Shown: positions 1 through 5,456 of the stretch, piece by piece
Position numbering within the stretch: position 1 is the stretch's first letter
How the letters are laid out: every line of letters starts with the position of its first letter
From: Vulcanimicrobiia bacterium
GTDB lineage: Bacteria; Eremiobacterota; Eremiobacteria; Baltobacterales; Baltobacteraceae
Reading direction: 5' to 3'
Assembly (NCBI GenBank): GCA_024281135.1
Contig: JAMXLG010000251.1
Coordinates: 1-6,482, forward strand
DNA: 6,482 nucleotides
Translations under genes and position numbers: made by a program
The notes under the pieces: generated by a model
What the model was told of the DNA's origin: nothing
The model's database searches: none
The model's input: the letters and a program-made list of their open reading frames with translations, nothing else

Positions 1-19
1 AAAGCCGAAGAGCGTTCAT
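1..19 (-). CDS. Possible 5' end of an unidentified gene running off the left edge
   Basis: An ATG at 19-17 on the minus strand opens a frame that stays open for six codons (Met-Asn-Ala-Leu-Arg-Leu) to the window edge. It lies about 23 bases downstream of the predicted transcription start of the promoter at 49-79. Its A-T-G shares bases with the TGA stop of a short leader ORF. An AGG sits only 3 bases before the ATG, which is too close for a good Shine-Dalgarno site, so translational coupling to the leader is the more likely initiation route. Far too little sequence is present to name a product. The call rests on the promoter and overlap geometry alone. Confidence 0.3.
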
Positions 20-42
20 GTGCCTAGCTGAAAAGCGTCCAT
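16..42 (-). CDS. Putative 8-codon leader ORF (MDAFQLGT)
   Basis: On the minus strand an ATG at 42-40 lies 6 bases after a TACAAT hexamer, so it would coincide with the transcription start as in leaderless mRNAs. It encodes eight residues, then a TGA at 18-16 that overlaps the next ATG (19-17) as ATGA. It has no run of codons for one amino acid that would suggest classical attenuation. It may be a coupling leader for the gene beyond the edge, or simply an unused ATG near the transcription start. No homology can be judged at this length. Confidence 0.3.
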   Translation of the reverse strand: MDAFQLGT

Positions 43-48
43 GCCAGA

Positions 49-79
49 ATTGTATACATGGATACGTAAACACGGTCAA
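49..79 (-). promoter_or_regulatory. Sigma70-type promoter firing leftward out of the window
   Basis: On the minus strand TTGACC (74-79) is followed by a 17-base spacer and TATACA (51-56); an overlapping alternative -10 is TACAAT (49-54). With TACAAT the predicted start falls at about position 42, on the A of an ATG. The -10 lies in the 8-base palindrome TGTATACA (51-58). The promoter is 34 bases past the stop codon of the MaoC-like gene, so it probably starts a separate transcription unit. Confidence 0.55.
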
Positions 80-112
80 CATATGCCGCTAAAACGGCAC
101 GCCGACCGTTGG

Positions 113-571
113 TTAGGTGTCCGGGCGTGTACGCATCATGATATTCGCGATTTGCGACATCACGACGACATCGTTTTGATTGAAGGTGTTCATGCGAATT
201 CGCATGGTCCCGCGCTCTTTTTTGCCGGGCCAAGGAAGCTTCTCGATAACTTCGCCGCGTACGCGCAGCGTGTCGCCCGGCGCGACAGGCGCAAGCCAGC
301 GGAGGTCGTCGATGCCGGTACCGATCACACCCGTTGCACGCAGCACACCGGACTCCACGACCAATCGCATGGTGATGGCGGCGGTTTGCCAACCGCTTGC
401 AACGAGCTCATGAAAAGGACTCGCGGCCGCGGCCGCCTCGTCGAGGTGAAACGGCTGCGGATCGTAGAGATGCGCAAACGCGATCGATTCTTTTTCCGAA
501 AGCGTGAACGAATCCGACTCGAACGTGTCGCCGACGACGAAGTCGTCGAAATAGCGTTCGGGAAATTTCAC
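113..571 (-). CDS. MaoC-like (R)-specific enoyl-CoA hydratase / hotdog-fold dehydratase
   Basis: This 152-residue protein matches single-hotdog MaoC-like hydratases in length. The hydratase-2 signature is visible at residues 36-44 (YDPQPFHLD), with Asp37 and His42 in the positions of the catalytic Asp/His pair. It is followed by the family's S-P-F-H-E-L-V-A-S-G-W stretch (51-61) and a G-x-D-x-L-R-W segment (86-92). Such enzymes normally hydrate trans-2-enoyl-CoA to (R)-3-hydroxyacyl-CoA in the cytosol; the acyl substrate cannot be told from sequence. The start is GTG at 571, overlapping the mtnC stop as GTGA, which makes it the last gene of the methionine-salvage operon. No step of that pathway is known to need a MaoC hydratase, so its role there is open. 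An alanine run at 46-50 comes from GC-rich repeats. The family call is firm; the substrate is unknown. Confidence 0.88.
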   Translation of the reverse strand: MKFPERYFDDFVVGDTFESDSFTLSEKESIAFAHLYDPQPFHLDEAAAAASPFHELVASGWQTAAITMRLVVESGVLRATGVIGTGIDDLRWLAPVAPGDTLRVRGEVIEKLPWPGKKERGTMRIRMNTFNQNDVVVMSQIANIMMRTRPDT

Positions 572-1263
572 GGGCGGACGTCGATCTCGACGAACGACTC
601 GACCGAGGCGTGCGCCGTCGACGGAACCGTTCCGTCTTCCGGACGCGCCACCTGGACGGTTTGCACGCCGGCATTCTGTGCCGCGTCGAGTTCGGAAATA
701 TTATCCGAGAAGAAGATCACATCGTTTGGCGGCACAGCGAGGTCGTTACAGATGCGCTCGTATGACACCGTTTCCCGTTTCCCGCCGATCGTTGTGTCGT
801 AGAATCCGGAAAAAAGTGGAAGCAGATCTCCCGCGACGCTATGGCCGAAGAGCAACTTCTGGGCGGGCACGGAGCCTGACGAATAGATGTAGAGGCGCAC
901 GCCGGCGTCGTGAAAGCGATTGAGCGCATCGATCGCGTCTTGGTAAAGGTGGCCGCGAATGCCGCTCGATTCAAAGCCCTCGACCCAAATATGTCCCTGG
1001 AGTTCCTTGAGCGACGTTACCTTGACGTCGTTGTCGCTCCATGCGTGCAGCGCGAGCAAAATCGAGTTCAAGTCGTGAACGTTCACACCCGCTTCACGAG
1101 CGGCTTCATCAAGAATCGCTCGCATCCACGGCTCTTCGGCATGAGCGTGAACGTAGTCGTCCATGCGCGCCTTCGCATACGGAAAAAGCACGTCGCGGAC
1201 GAACGCAATTGAGCCGACCGTTCCTTCGATATCGATCAGCGCGGCAGAAGCGCGAAATTGCAC
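568..1263 (-). CDS. mtnC: Enolase-phosphatase E1 (acireductone synthase), methionine salvage
   Basis: This 231-residue HAD-superfamily protein would convert 2,3-diketo-5-methylthiopentyl-1-phosphate to acireductone by enolisation and then dephosphorylation, using Mg2+. HAD motif I is D11-I-E-G-T near the N-terminus, the E1-specific form, with Asp11 and Glu13. Motif II is the serine in S-S-G-S (128-131), the motif III lysine is Lys162 (G-G-K-R-E-T), and the metal-binding aspartate is Asp187 in F-F-S-D-N. The cap domain carries the family's W-x-D-x-D-x-K-x-T-x-L-K-x-L-Q-G-x-I-W pattern (75-93). Length is normal for the family. The start is GTG at 1263, chosen because AAGG (1271-1274) lies 7 bases upstream, overlapping the mtnD stop. 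It sits 9 bases after mtnD and overlaps the MaoC-like gene by 4 bases. Confidence 0.95.
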   Translation of the reverse strand: MQFRASAALIDIEGTVGSIAFVRDVLFPYAKARMDDYVHAHAEEPWMRAILDEAAREAGVNVHDLNSILLALHAWSDNDVKVTSLKELQGHIWVEGFESSGIRGHLYQDAIDALNRFHDAGVRLYIYSSGSVPAQKLLFGHSVAGDLLPLFSGFYDTTIGGKRETVSYERICNDLAVPPNDVIFFSDNISELDAAQNAGVQTVQVARPEDGTVPSTAHASVESFVEIDVRP

Positions 1264-1272
1264 GCGCGCGCC

Positions 1273-1830
1273 TTAGTCGAGTTTCGGAAAACCGCCGGCG
1301 ATCGGATCGCCGGTGAAGTTCGCAACCCAGCCGTCGGGATTAATGAAGAGCCGCACCGCTGTGAACTCCGGATCGGCGCCCATGTCGAACCAATGCTTCG
1401 TCCCGGCCGGAACGCTGATGAGATCGCCCTTCACGCAGATGGTTTGATACACACGGTCGCCGACGTGAAGATAGAAAGCGCCGCGACCTTCGACGAAGAA
1501 GCGAACCTCGTCTTCGGAGTGCTGATGCTCGTCGAGAAACTTTTTGCGCATCGGCTCCGTGTTCGGCGTGCCGCGCTCGAGACGAATGACATCGACCGAT
1601 TGATAACCGCATTCGGCGATGAGCCGGTCGATCGACGAACGATACGCTGCAATCACCGTTTCTTGATCCGCACCGTGCGGAAGTTCGGCGTCGGCCGCCC
1701 AGCGCTCGAACCGTACGCCGGCCTTGGCGAGTTCAGCCGCAATGCGATCGCCGTCGCCGGTTTCGAGCAGCAGCGAGTCGGGATTCTTGTCGTCATAGAC
1801 GCGTAGCGTCGACGTAGCGATTGCGGTCAT
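1273..1830 (-). CDS. mtnD: Acireductone dioxygenase (ARD), methionine salvage
   Basis: This 185-residue cupin oxidises acireductone. With Fe2+ the products are 2-oxo-4-methylthiobutyrate plus formate; with Ni2+ in the same site the off-pathway products include methylthiopropionate and CO. The metal ligands are all visible: His102 and His104 in E-H-Q-H-S-E-D-E, Glu108, and His146 in G-T-K-H-W-F-D. The C-terminus F-T-G-D-P-I-A-G-G-F-P is typical of bacterial ARD. A longer frame is open to 1917, but ATG 1830 is preferred: GGAG (1837-1840) lies 6 bases upstream, and the ATG overlaps the mtnB stop as ATGA. The extra N-terminal residues of the longer form are low-complexity and do not resemble ARD. 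The sequence does not show which metal is used. Confidence 0.95.
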   Translation of the reverse strand: MTAIATSTLRVYDDKNPDSLLLETGDGDRIAAELAKAGVRFERWAADAELPHGADQETVIAAYRSSIDRLIAECGYQSVDVIRLERGTPNTEPMRKKFLDEHQHSEDEVRFFVEGRGAFYLHVGDRVYQTICVKGDLISVPAGTKHWFDMGADPEFTAVRLFINPDGWVANFTGDPIAGGFPKLD

Positions 1831-2447
1831 GTGATTCTCCGTTCTTCGAGGGAGCACTCGAGCAGAAACTCTAGGCCTTCCAGGTGGCGGCGCGCATCGT
1901 CCATTGTCGCACCCCACGCGTATAACCCGTGCCCTGCCAGAAGGTATCCAGGCACCGGCGGATTCGAGCCGAGCGATGCTTCGATTCTCTGCGCGAGCGC
2001 AGTCGTGTCTTGATCGTTTGCGAAGATGGGCAGGCGCACCGAGCTTTCATGCGTCGTGATGCCGCTCAGCGATTTGTGCATTTCGAAACCGTGTAATTCC
2101 ACCGCCCCCTTCGCTTCGTCGACGCGCGAGAGCACCGTTGCCGCAACCGAATGCACGTGCACGATGGCGCCGGTGTTCGCGTCGGCGGTATAGCGCGCGA
2201 CGTGCAGCGGCGTTTCTGCAGAAACGCCCGGCGGCAACGGCGCGCGCAGATCTACGACGATCAGGTCTTCCGGACGAATGTTTCCTTTGTCGATCCCCGA
2301 ACGCGTGATGGCTGCATGCGTTTCGTCAATGCGGCGCGAGAAGTTGCCGCTCGTCGCGGGAACCCATCCTCGCGACGCTGCGAAGCGGCCAATCGAAGCG
2401 ACGTCGGCGGCAACCGCGTCTGGTGCCGTTGGAAGGTGGAGCGTCAT
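1827..2447 (-). CDS. mtnB: Methylthioribulose-1-phosphate dehydratase, methionine salvage
   Basis: This 206-residue protein has the class II aldolase/adducin fold and would dehydrate 5-methylthioribulose-1-phosphate to 2,3-diketo-5-methylthiopentyl-1-phosphate, the substrate of MtnC. Zinc ligands are His97 and His99 in H-V-H-S and His173 in A-G-H-G-L-Y-A-W-G. The phosphate/substrate loops are T-S-G-N-F-S (32-37) and S-G-I-D-K-G (50-55). Glu122 in H-G-F-E-M-H-K is the likely acid/base, by position relative to the human homologue APIP. The APIP active-site cysteine appears to be replaced by Thr79 here; this is a hand alignment. It is the first gene of the operon. ATG 2447 is preferred over ATG 2459 and TTG 2471 because TATGGT lies 7 bases before it, fitting a leaderless start, and because no Shine-Dalgarno is seen for any of them. 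The family call is firm; the start is moderately sure. Confidence 0.93.
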   Translation of the reverse strand: MTLHLPTAPDAVAADVASIGRFAASRGWVPATSGNFSRRIDETHAAITRSGIDKGNIRPEDLIVVDLRAPLPPGVSAETPLHVARYTADANTGAIVHVHSVAATVLSRVDEAKGAVELHGFEMHKSLSGITTHESSVRLPIFANDQDTTALAQRIEASLGSNPPVPGYLLAGHGLYAWGATMDDARRHLEGLEFLLECSLEERRIT

Positions 2448-2454
2448 CCGCAAC

Positions 2455-2464
2455 ACCATACCAT
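2455..2464. promoter_or_regulatory. Overlapping divergent -10 elements for mtnB and the secreted-protein gene
   Basis: On the minus strand TATGGT (2455-2460) lies 7 bases before the mtnB ATG. On the plus strand TACCAT (2459-2464) lies 6 bases before the ATG at 2471. Both fit TAnnnT at the distance expected for leaderless transcripts, and the two hexamers share two base pairs. Convincing -35 boxes are not seen on either side: each would have to lie inside the opposite gene. The positions are seen directly; promoter function is inferred. Confidence 0.45.
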
Positions 2465-2470
2465 AAGCCA

Positions 2471-4063
2471 ATGCTCAACGTCCTCGCCGCTCTACTGATC
2501 GGGCAAGTTCCCGTGCCACCGTCTCCGCCGCTCTTGACGCCGGCACCATCCCCGACAGCTACAACGACACCAGCGCCGACGCCGTCCGCCCAGCCGAGCG
2601 CGCTGCAAGCGTCGCCGGCATCGGTCGGTATGCACCCTGGCACGACCACGACCGTGCGCATAAGCAATGCGGCCGGTGCACTCAATGCAAGCGCCGGTCC
2701 GCTGCTCACCGTTGCCGTCGATCAAGCGACGCAGACGATTTCAATTACGGCCGCCGGACAGTTGGGGCACGACGCCGTTCACGTAACGGATCAAACCGGC
2801 GCATCGATCGATGTTCCGGTGTTCGTCGCGCAAGATGCGGGGAGCGTCCCGCCGTCGGTGGCGCTCAAAGTTACAGGCTCACAAATCGATCCTGAATGGC
2901 TGTCGACGCAAATATCAGCGGCACTCTCGCGCAACGTTACCATTCAACCCGGCGCTACTCTTGCGGCGCCGGTCCCGTCGGTTGCGCCGCCGTCGAACGG
3001 TGCGTCGACGAGCCTTTCCGTTCCGGTGCAAATCAGCGGAAACAATCAATATTTAGATGTGAACGCGACGACGAACGTTACGGTGCAAAACGTTCCGGTC
3101 GAACCGTTCGCGCCGCCGACACTCATGTATGACGACGATCCTGAACACGTGAGCGGCGACGGCGTTATCTATCGCGGGACTGTGGCAGTGGGCGCGCCCT
3201 CGCGCCTGTATTACTACCACGACAACACGAGCGACCCGCGCCGACTCGTCGTCGTCGTGAGCGCGAACGCCACGTCGTCCGTGCAAATCATTGATTCCAC
3301 CTCCGGGCCGAATATCGACGTGATGAGCGTCGGTCACGCCGTGAGTCGGGACTTCCTTTTGATGAAGCCGCGCAATGAAGGCGTGGTGTACGACATCGAT
3401 GCGGCCTCGCCGCTCGTGCTTCACGATGTTCCGATGACGAACCGCCAGCTCGTGGCGGGTTCGGTCGGCTTCAACGTGCTCTCCGGGGGTCCGATCAACG
3501 TGACGGTGCTCGCTGTTTCACCGGGCATCGATCCGCGAACGCTGCTTGCCGGTCCCCTCGTTCCTCGCGACGGGCACCACCGCGGCGGTGTCTTCCAGCT
3601 CACGAATTTCGGCACCGACTCGCTTGCGTATACCGTTGGGACGAACGATACGTCGGTCGCCTACGGCGACCGCGATCCGACCCCGCCGAACGTGGATACC
3701 GCGAGCGACGGGCATGACTACGGTGACTACGGCGCCATCCACACGTTCTTGTTCTCGCTCTACAATCCGACGAACGCGCCTGCCAATGTCTACCTCTACG
3801 AACGCCCGATCGGCGGCGTCGTTCGTTCGAGCTTCATCGTCGACGGCAGGCTGGTGGAGATGGGATGTGTGCGTTTGAACAACGTGCGTTATCAAATCGC
3901 CGCCTTCGCGTTAGCGCCGAACCAACGTTATCAGCTCAACGTCCAGACGATGACCGACGGTGGCTCCAACTACCCGCTCGAACTTGGGCTGACGGCGACA
4001 GCTCCCCAACCAACGGCACCACCCATCTCCGCGCCGGACGGGTGCTTCCCAAAGCCTTTTTAA
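2471..4063 (+). CDS. Secreted proline-linker, beta-rich protein of unknown function (530 aa)
   Basis: I do not recognise the family. The N-terminus is a short hydrophobic stretch (1-13) without basic residues, so it may be an atypical signal sequence or anchor. A Pro/Thr/Ser/Ala linker follows (14-50). Residues 50-122 look like one Ig-type beta-sandwich domain. Residues 128-206 are mixed, with an early helix (W-L-S-T-Q-I-S-A-A-L) and a Pro/Ser loop. Residues 212-350 and 360-510 are further beta-rich segments with many Asn, Thr and Val. Residues 400-421 are unusually rich in Asp and Tyr and could bind calcium. The only cysteines, Cys466 and Cys525, could form a disulfide. The composition fits an exported or surface protein. 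ATG 2471 is preferred to an upstream in-frame GTG at 2423 because TACCAT lies 6 bases before it and the longer form would overlap mtnB. It is divergent from mtnB and upstream of the WYL regulator. Confidence 0.75.
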   Translation: MLNVLAALLIGQVPVPPSPPLLTPAPSPTATTTPAPTPSAQPSALQASPASVGMHPGTTTTVRISNAAGALNASAGPLLTVAVDQATQTISITAAGQLGHDAVHVTDQTGASIDVPVFVAQDAGSVPPSVALKVTGSQIDPEWLSTQISAALSRNVTIQPGATLAAPVPSVAPPSNGASTSLSVPVQISGNNQYLDVNATTNVTVQNVPVEPFAPPTLMYDDDPEHVSGDGVIYRGTVAVGAPSRLYYYHDNTSDPRRLVVVVSANATSSVQIIDSTSGPNIDVMSVGHAVSRDFLLMKPRNEGVVYDIDAASPLVLHDVPMTNRQLVAGSVGFNVLSGGPINVTVLAVSPGIDPRTLLAGPLVPRDGHHRGGVFQLTNFGTDSLAYTVGTNDTSVAYGDRDPTPPNVDTASDGHDYGDYGAIHTFLFSLYNPTNAPANVYLYERPIGGVVRSSFIVDGRLVEMGCVRLNNVRYQIAAFALAPNQRYQLNVQTMTDGGSNYPLELGLTATAPQPTAPPISAPDGCFPKPF

Positions 4064-4135
4064 AATCTTTTGACGGGTGCGCCGCATTGTTGGCATAGCA
4101 GTCGAGGCGCGAATGCGGTAGGCTGGTTCAAAGCC

Positions 4136-5119
4136 GTGGAACGTACGACCGAACCGAAGATCGTCTTGCTTGTTCGCCTGCTCAACGCCATTGATGACGG
4201 GCGCCACTCGTTTGAGAGCCTGAAAGACCGCATCGCCGAAGGCGGCCGGCGCCCGAGCACGCGCAGCCTTCGCCGATATCTCGCCGTGCTTTCGGAAGCG
4301 GGCTTCCCTTGGTACTTCGACCGCACCACCAACACGTATCGCTTTGCGGGCGGCTATAGTTTGAAGCGACTGGATCTCTCGGGCGGCGAGCTCTTTGGGC
4401 TCGTGGCGCTTCGCTCGTTCGGAGCTTCGATCGGCGGCGCTATCGGGTCGTCGATCAACGAGATCACCGATAAGCTGCTGGGCTCGAGCAGCAACGGCGT
4501 CCGCGCGCGCGTGGAGACACCGACGCCGCTTGCCTTCCGGCTTTCGGAAATTCGTCTGGATGAAAATGGCGAAGCCGCACTTCGCGTCTTCTCAGCTGCC
4601 GAGCGCGCGTCGCGCAGCGTCGAGTTCGTGTACCAAGACAAAGAAGGAAGGCGCAGCACGCGCGCCGCGGATCCGTACGGCTTCATCGTCAGCACCGGAC
4701 GCATTTACTGCGTCGCGTACGACCACGCGCGTCGCGACAAGCGCGTCTTCGCCGTCGACAACGTCAGCGAACCTCGTATGCTGGCGCGCACGTTCGTCAA
4801 GCCCGAAGACTTCGATGTCGAAGCCTACGCCGCAGCGTCGATCAGCGGAGTCATGCACGGAGAAGACACGACCGCGGTGCAGGTTTACTTTGCGCCGCGC
4901 GTTGCGAAAGCGGCCATCGCTGCACGCGTCGTTGCCGAACGCCAAATCACACGCAACGACGACGGTTCCGCAAACATCGAATACCGCGTTGCCGACGTCG
5001 ACGAACTCGTGCGCTGGGTACTCGGCTGGGGATCGCAAGCAGAAATCGTCGACCCTGCGCCGGTACGCGAACGCATCGCAGTACTAGCGCACGAAATCAC
5101 CGCGAAATACGGAACGTAA
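4136..5119 (+). CDS. WYL-domain HTH transcriptional regulator
   Basis: This 327-residue protein has the usual layout of WYL regulators. Residues 5-75 form a winged helix: S-T-R-S-L-R-R-Y-L (41-49) resembles a recognition helix and F-D-R-T-T-N-T-Y-R-F (61-70) the wing. A linker region follows (78-145). The WYL beta domain lies at 160-225 and contains D-P-Y-G-F (179-183) and the R-x-F-x-V-D-N-V segment (203-210). A WCX-type C-terminal extension occupies 245-325. The name-giving triplet reads I-Y-C (190-192), so only the tyrosine is kept. WYL proteins sense ligands, often nucleic acid or nucleotides, and act as DNA-binding activators or repressors; the ligand here is unknown. GTG 4136 is chosen because the HTH begins right after it. 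A TTG at 4070 is in frame but adds residues with no family resemblance. TAGGCT (4119-4124) lies 11 bases upstream as a weak -10. Read-through from the secreted-protein gene, 72 bases upstream, is possible. Confidence 0.88.
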   Translation: MERTTEPKIVLLVRLLNAIDDGRHSFESLKDRIAEGGRRPSTRSLRRYLAVLSEAGFPWYFDRTTNTYRFAGGYSLKRLDLSGGELFGLVALRSFGASIGGAIGSSINEITDKLLGSSSNGVRARVETPTPLAFRLSEIRLDENGEAALRVFSAAERASRSVEFVYQDKEGRRSTRAADPYGFIVSTGRIYCVAYDHARRDKRVFAVDNVSEPRMLARTFVKPEDFDVEAYAAASISGVMHGEDTTAVQVYFAPRVAKAAIAARVVAERQITRNDDGSANIEYRVADVDELVRWVLGWGSQAEIVDPAPVRERIAVLAHEITAKYGT

Positions 5120-5121
5120 GC

Positions 5122-5322
5122 AAAGCAAAATCCGCAGGTGCGAGCCCTGCGGATTCAGACGTATTCGCTTACCAAACTTGCCTGTCTGACTCCCGGGTGG
5201 GAGAGCCTTACTGACTTGAGTGGCGGTTCGACCGGAACCGCGGATTGCTGCCAGCGCAACGATCTCGAGCTTGTAGCCGGTCGCGACCGATACGTGCGTC
5301 GCCCTTCGGGATCAACCGAAGT
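5122..5322 (-). ncRNA. Candidate ~200-nt structured small RNA, family unknown
   Basis: A minus-strand transcript from the promoter at 5329-5357 would start near 5322 and end in the T-rich tract after the hairpin at 5129-5155. The predicted RNA contains no ATG and no GTG in any frame, which argues against a protein. It is dense in hairpins, given by position: CTTCGG/CCGAAG (5304-5321), the perfect palindrome CGGTCGCGACCG (5278-5289), GCGGTTC/GAACCGC with a 5-base loop (5223-5241), CTCCC/GGGAG with a 4-base loop (5190-5203), and the terminal stem. A longer-range pairing between 5288-5295 and 5159-5167, with one bulge, is also possible. I could not match it to 6S, SRP, tmRNA, RNase P or a riboswitch by eye. 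It converges on the WYL gene, whose stop codon lies at its 3' end. Confidence 0.5.
5129..5155 (-). terminator. Intrinsic terminator hairpin (10-bp stem), oriented for the minus strand
   Basis: AATCCGCAGG (5129-5138) and CCTGCGGATT (5146-5155) form a perfect 10-bp stem with a 7-base loop. On the minus strand it runs into TTTTGCTTTG, a usable U-tract. On the plus strand the bases after it (CAGACGTATT) are not T-rich, so it should work better against leftward transcription. It may still help end the WYL mRNA, whose stop lies 9 bases before the stem. Confidence 0.7.
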
Positions 5323-5328
5323 GAACGA

Positions 5329-5357
5329 ATAGTAGCACCGTGAAAAACGGGGTTCAA
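5329..5357 (-). promoter_or_regulatory. Extended -10 promoter for the candidate small RNA
   Basis: On the minus strand TTGAAC (5352-5357) is followed by a 17-base spacer and TACTAT (5329-5334). The spacer ends in TGC, giving the TGn of an extended -10. The predicted start is an A near 5322. Any protein-coding target on this strand would have to lie beyond the WYL gene, so the promoter points to a non-coding transcript. Confidence 0.55.
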
Positions 5358-5368
5358 GCGCTTTCACG
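5339..5368. promoter_or_regulatory. Operator-like inverted repeat around the small-RNA -35 box
   Basis: CGTGAAA (5339-5345) and TTTCACG (5362-5368) are perfect 7-base inverted half-sites separated by 16 bases. Their centres are 23 bp apart, and the -35 box at 5352-5357 lies between them. This is a plausible dimeric-regulator site, but a 7-bp inverted repeat can also arise by chance. Confidence 0.35.
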
Positions 5369-5381
5369 AGCGACTCACACT

Positions 5382-5432
5382 GTATCCACAAGAAATTGGA
5401 TGTTATTCACGTTCCCGCGGAGCTTATGCACA
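5382..5432 (+). repeat. Three TTATnCACA-like direct repeats at exact 21-bp spacing (DnaA-box-like)
   Basis: GTATCCACA (5382-5390), TTATTCACG (5403-5411) and TTATGCACA (5424-5432) share the pattern nTATnCACn in the same orientation. Start-to-start distances are exactly 21 and 21 bp, two turns of B-DNA, so all three present the same helix face. Each matches the DnaA-box consensus TTATnCACA at 8 or 9 positions. A degenerate fourth copy, GCTTTCACG, begins at 5360, 22 bp upstream. No dnaA, dnaN or rpmH is nearby. The array lies between the divergent promoters of the small RNA and the 228-residue secreted protein. Confidence 0.6.
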
Positions 5433-5456
5433 ACGTGGCGCTTGCTGCGCTTTAGG

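Noticed and set aside
84..99. Hairpin TGCCG/CGGCA after the MaoC-like stop codon as an operon terminator
   Set aside because: The stem is only 5 bp and is not followed by a T-tract on the minus strand, so I could not support a terminator.
423..436. GC-only repeat GCGGCCGCGGCCGC
   Set aside because: It encodes the alanine run of the MaoC-like protein and needs no other explanation.
41..802. A 253-codon plus-strand open frame
   Set aside because: It is antisense to the MaoC-like gene and to the 3' part of mtnC, both of which have clear catalytic motifs. Long antisense frames are expected in GC-rich coding DNA, and the translation has no recognisable domain.
1258..1806. A 182-codon plus-strand open frame
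   Set aside because: It is the antisense shadow of mtnD, whose metal ligands and family C-terminus are intact on the minus strand.
4041..4061. A terminator after the 530-residue protein gene
   Set aside because: There is a T-run at 4057-4061, but the preceding bases form only a mismatched stem. Read-through into the WYL gene cannot be excluded.
4070..4099. TTGACG plus CATAGC as a promoter for the WYL gene
   Set aside because: The -35 is good, but the -10 matches consensus at only 3 of 6 positions, which is too weak to list as a feature.
5221..5241. GGTTCGA, resembling a tRNA T-loop
   Set aside because: The flanking bases cannot form a T-arm stem around it and no acceptor or anticodon arm fits. 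The sequence is part of a simple 7-bp hairpin.
5155..5391. A 78-codon minus-strand open frame in the intergenic region
   Set aside because: Its start lies upstream of the predicted small-RNA promoter, it has no ribosome-binding site, and its product is Arg/Ser-rich with no visible domain. The hairpin-rich RNA explains the region better.
5382..5432. A chromosomal replication origin
   Set aside because: Three DnaA-box-like sites are present, but there is no long AT-rich unwinding region and no dnaA, dnaN or other origin-linked gene. It is reported only as a repeat array.
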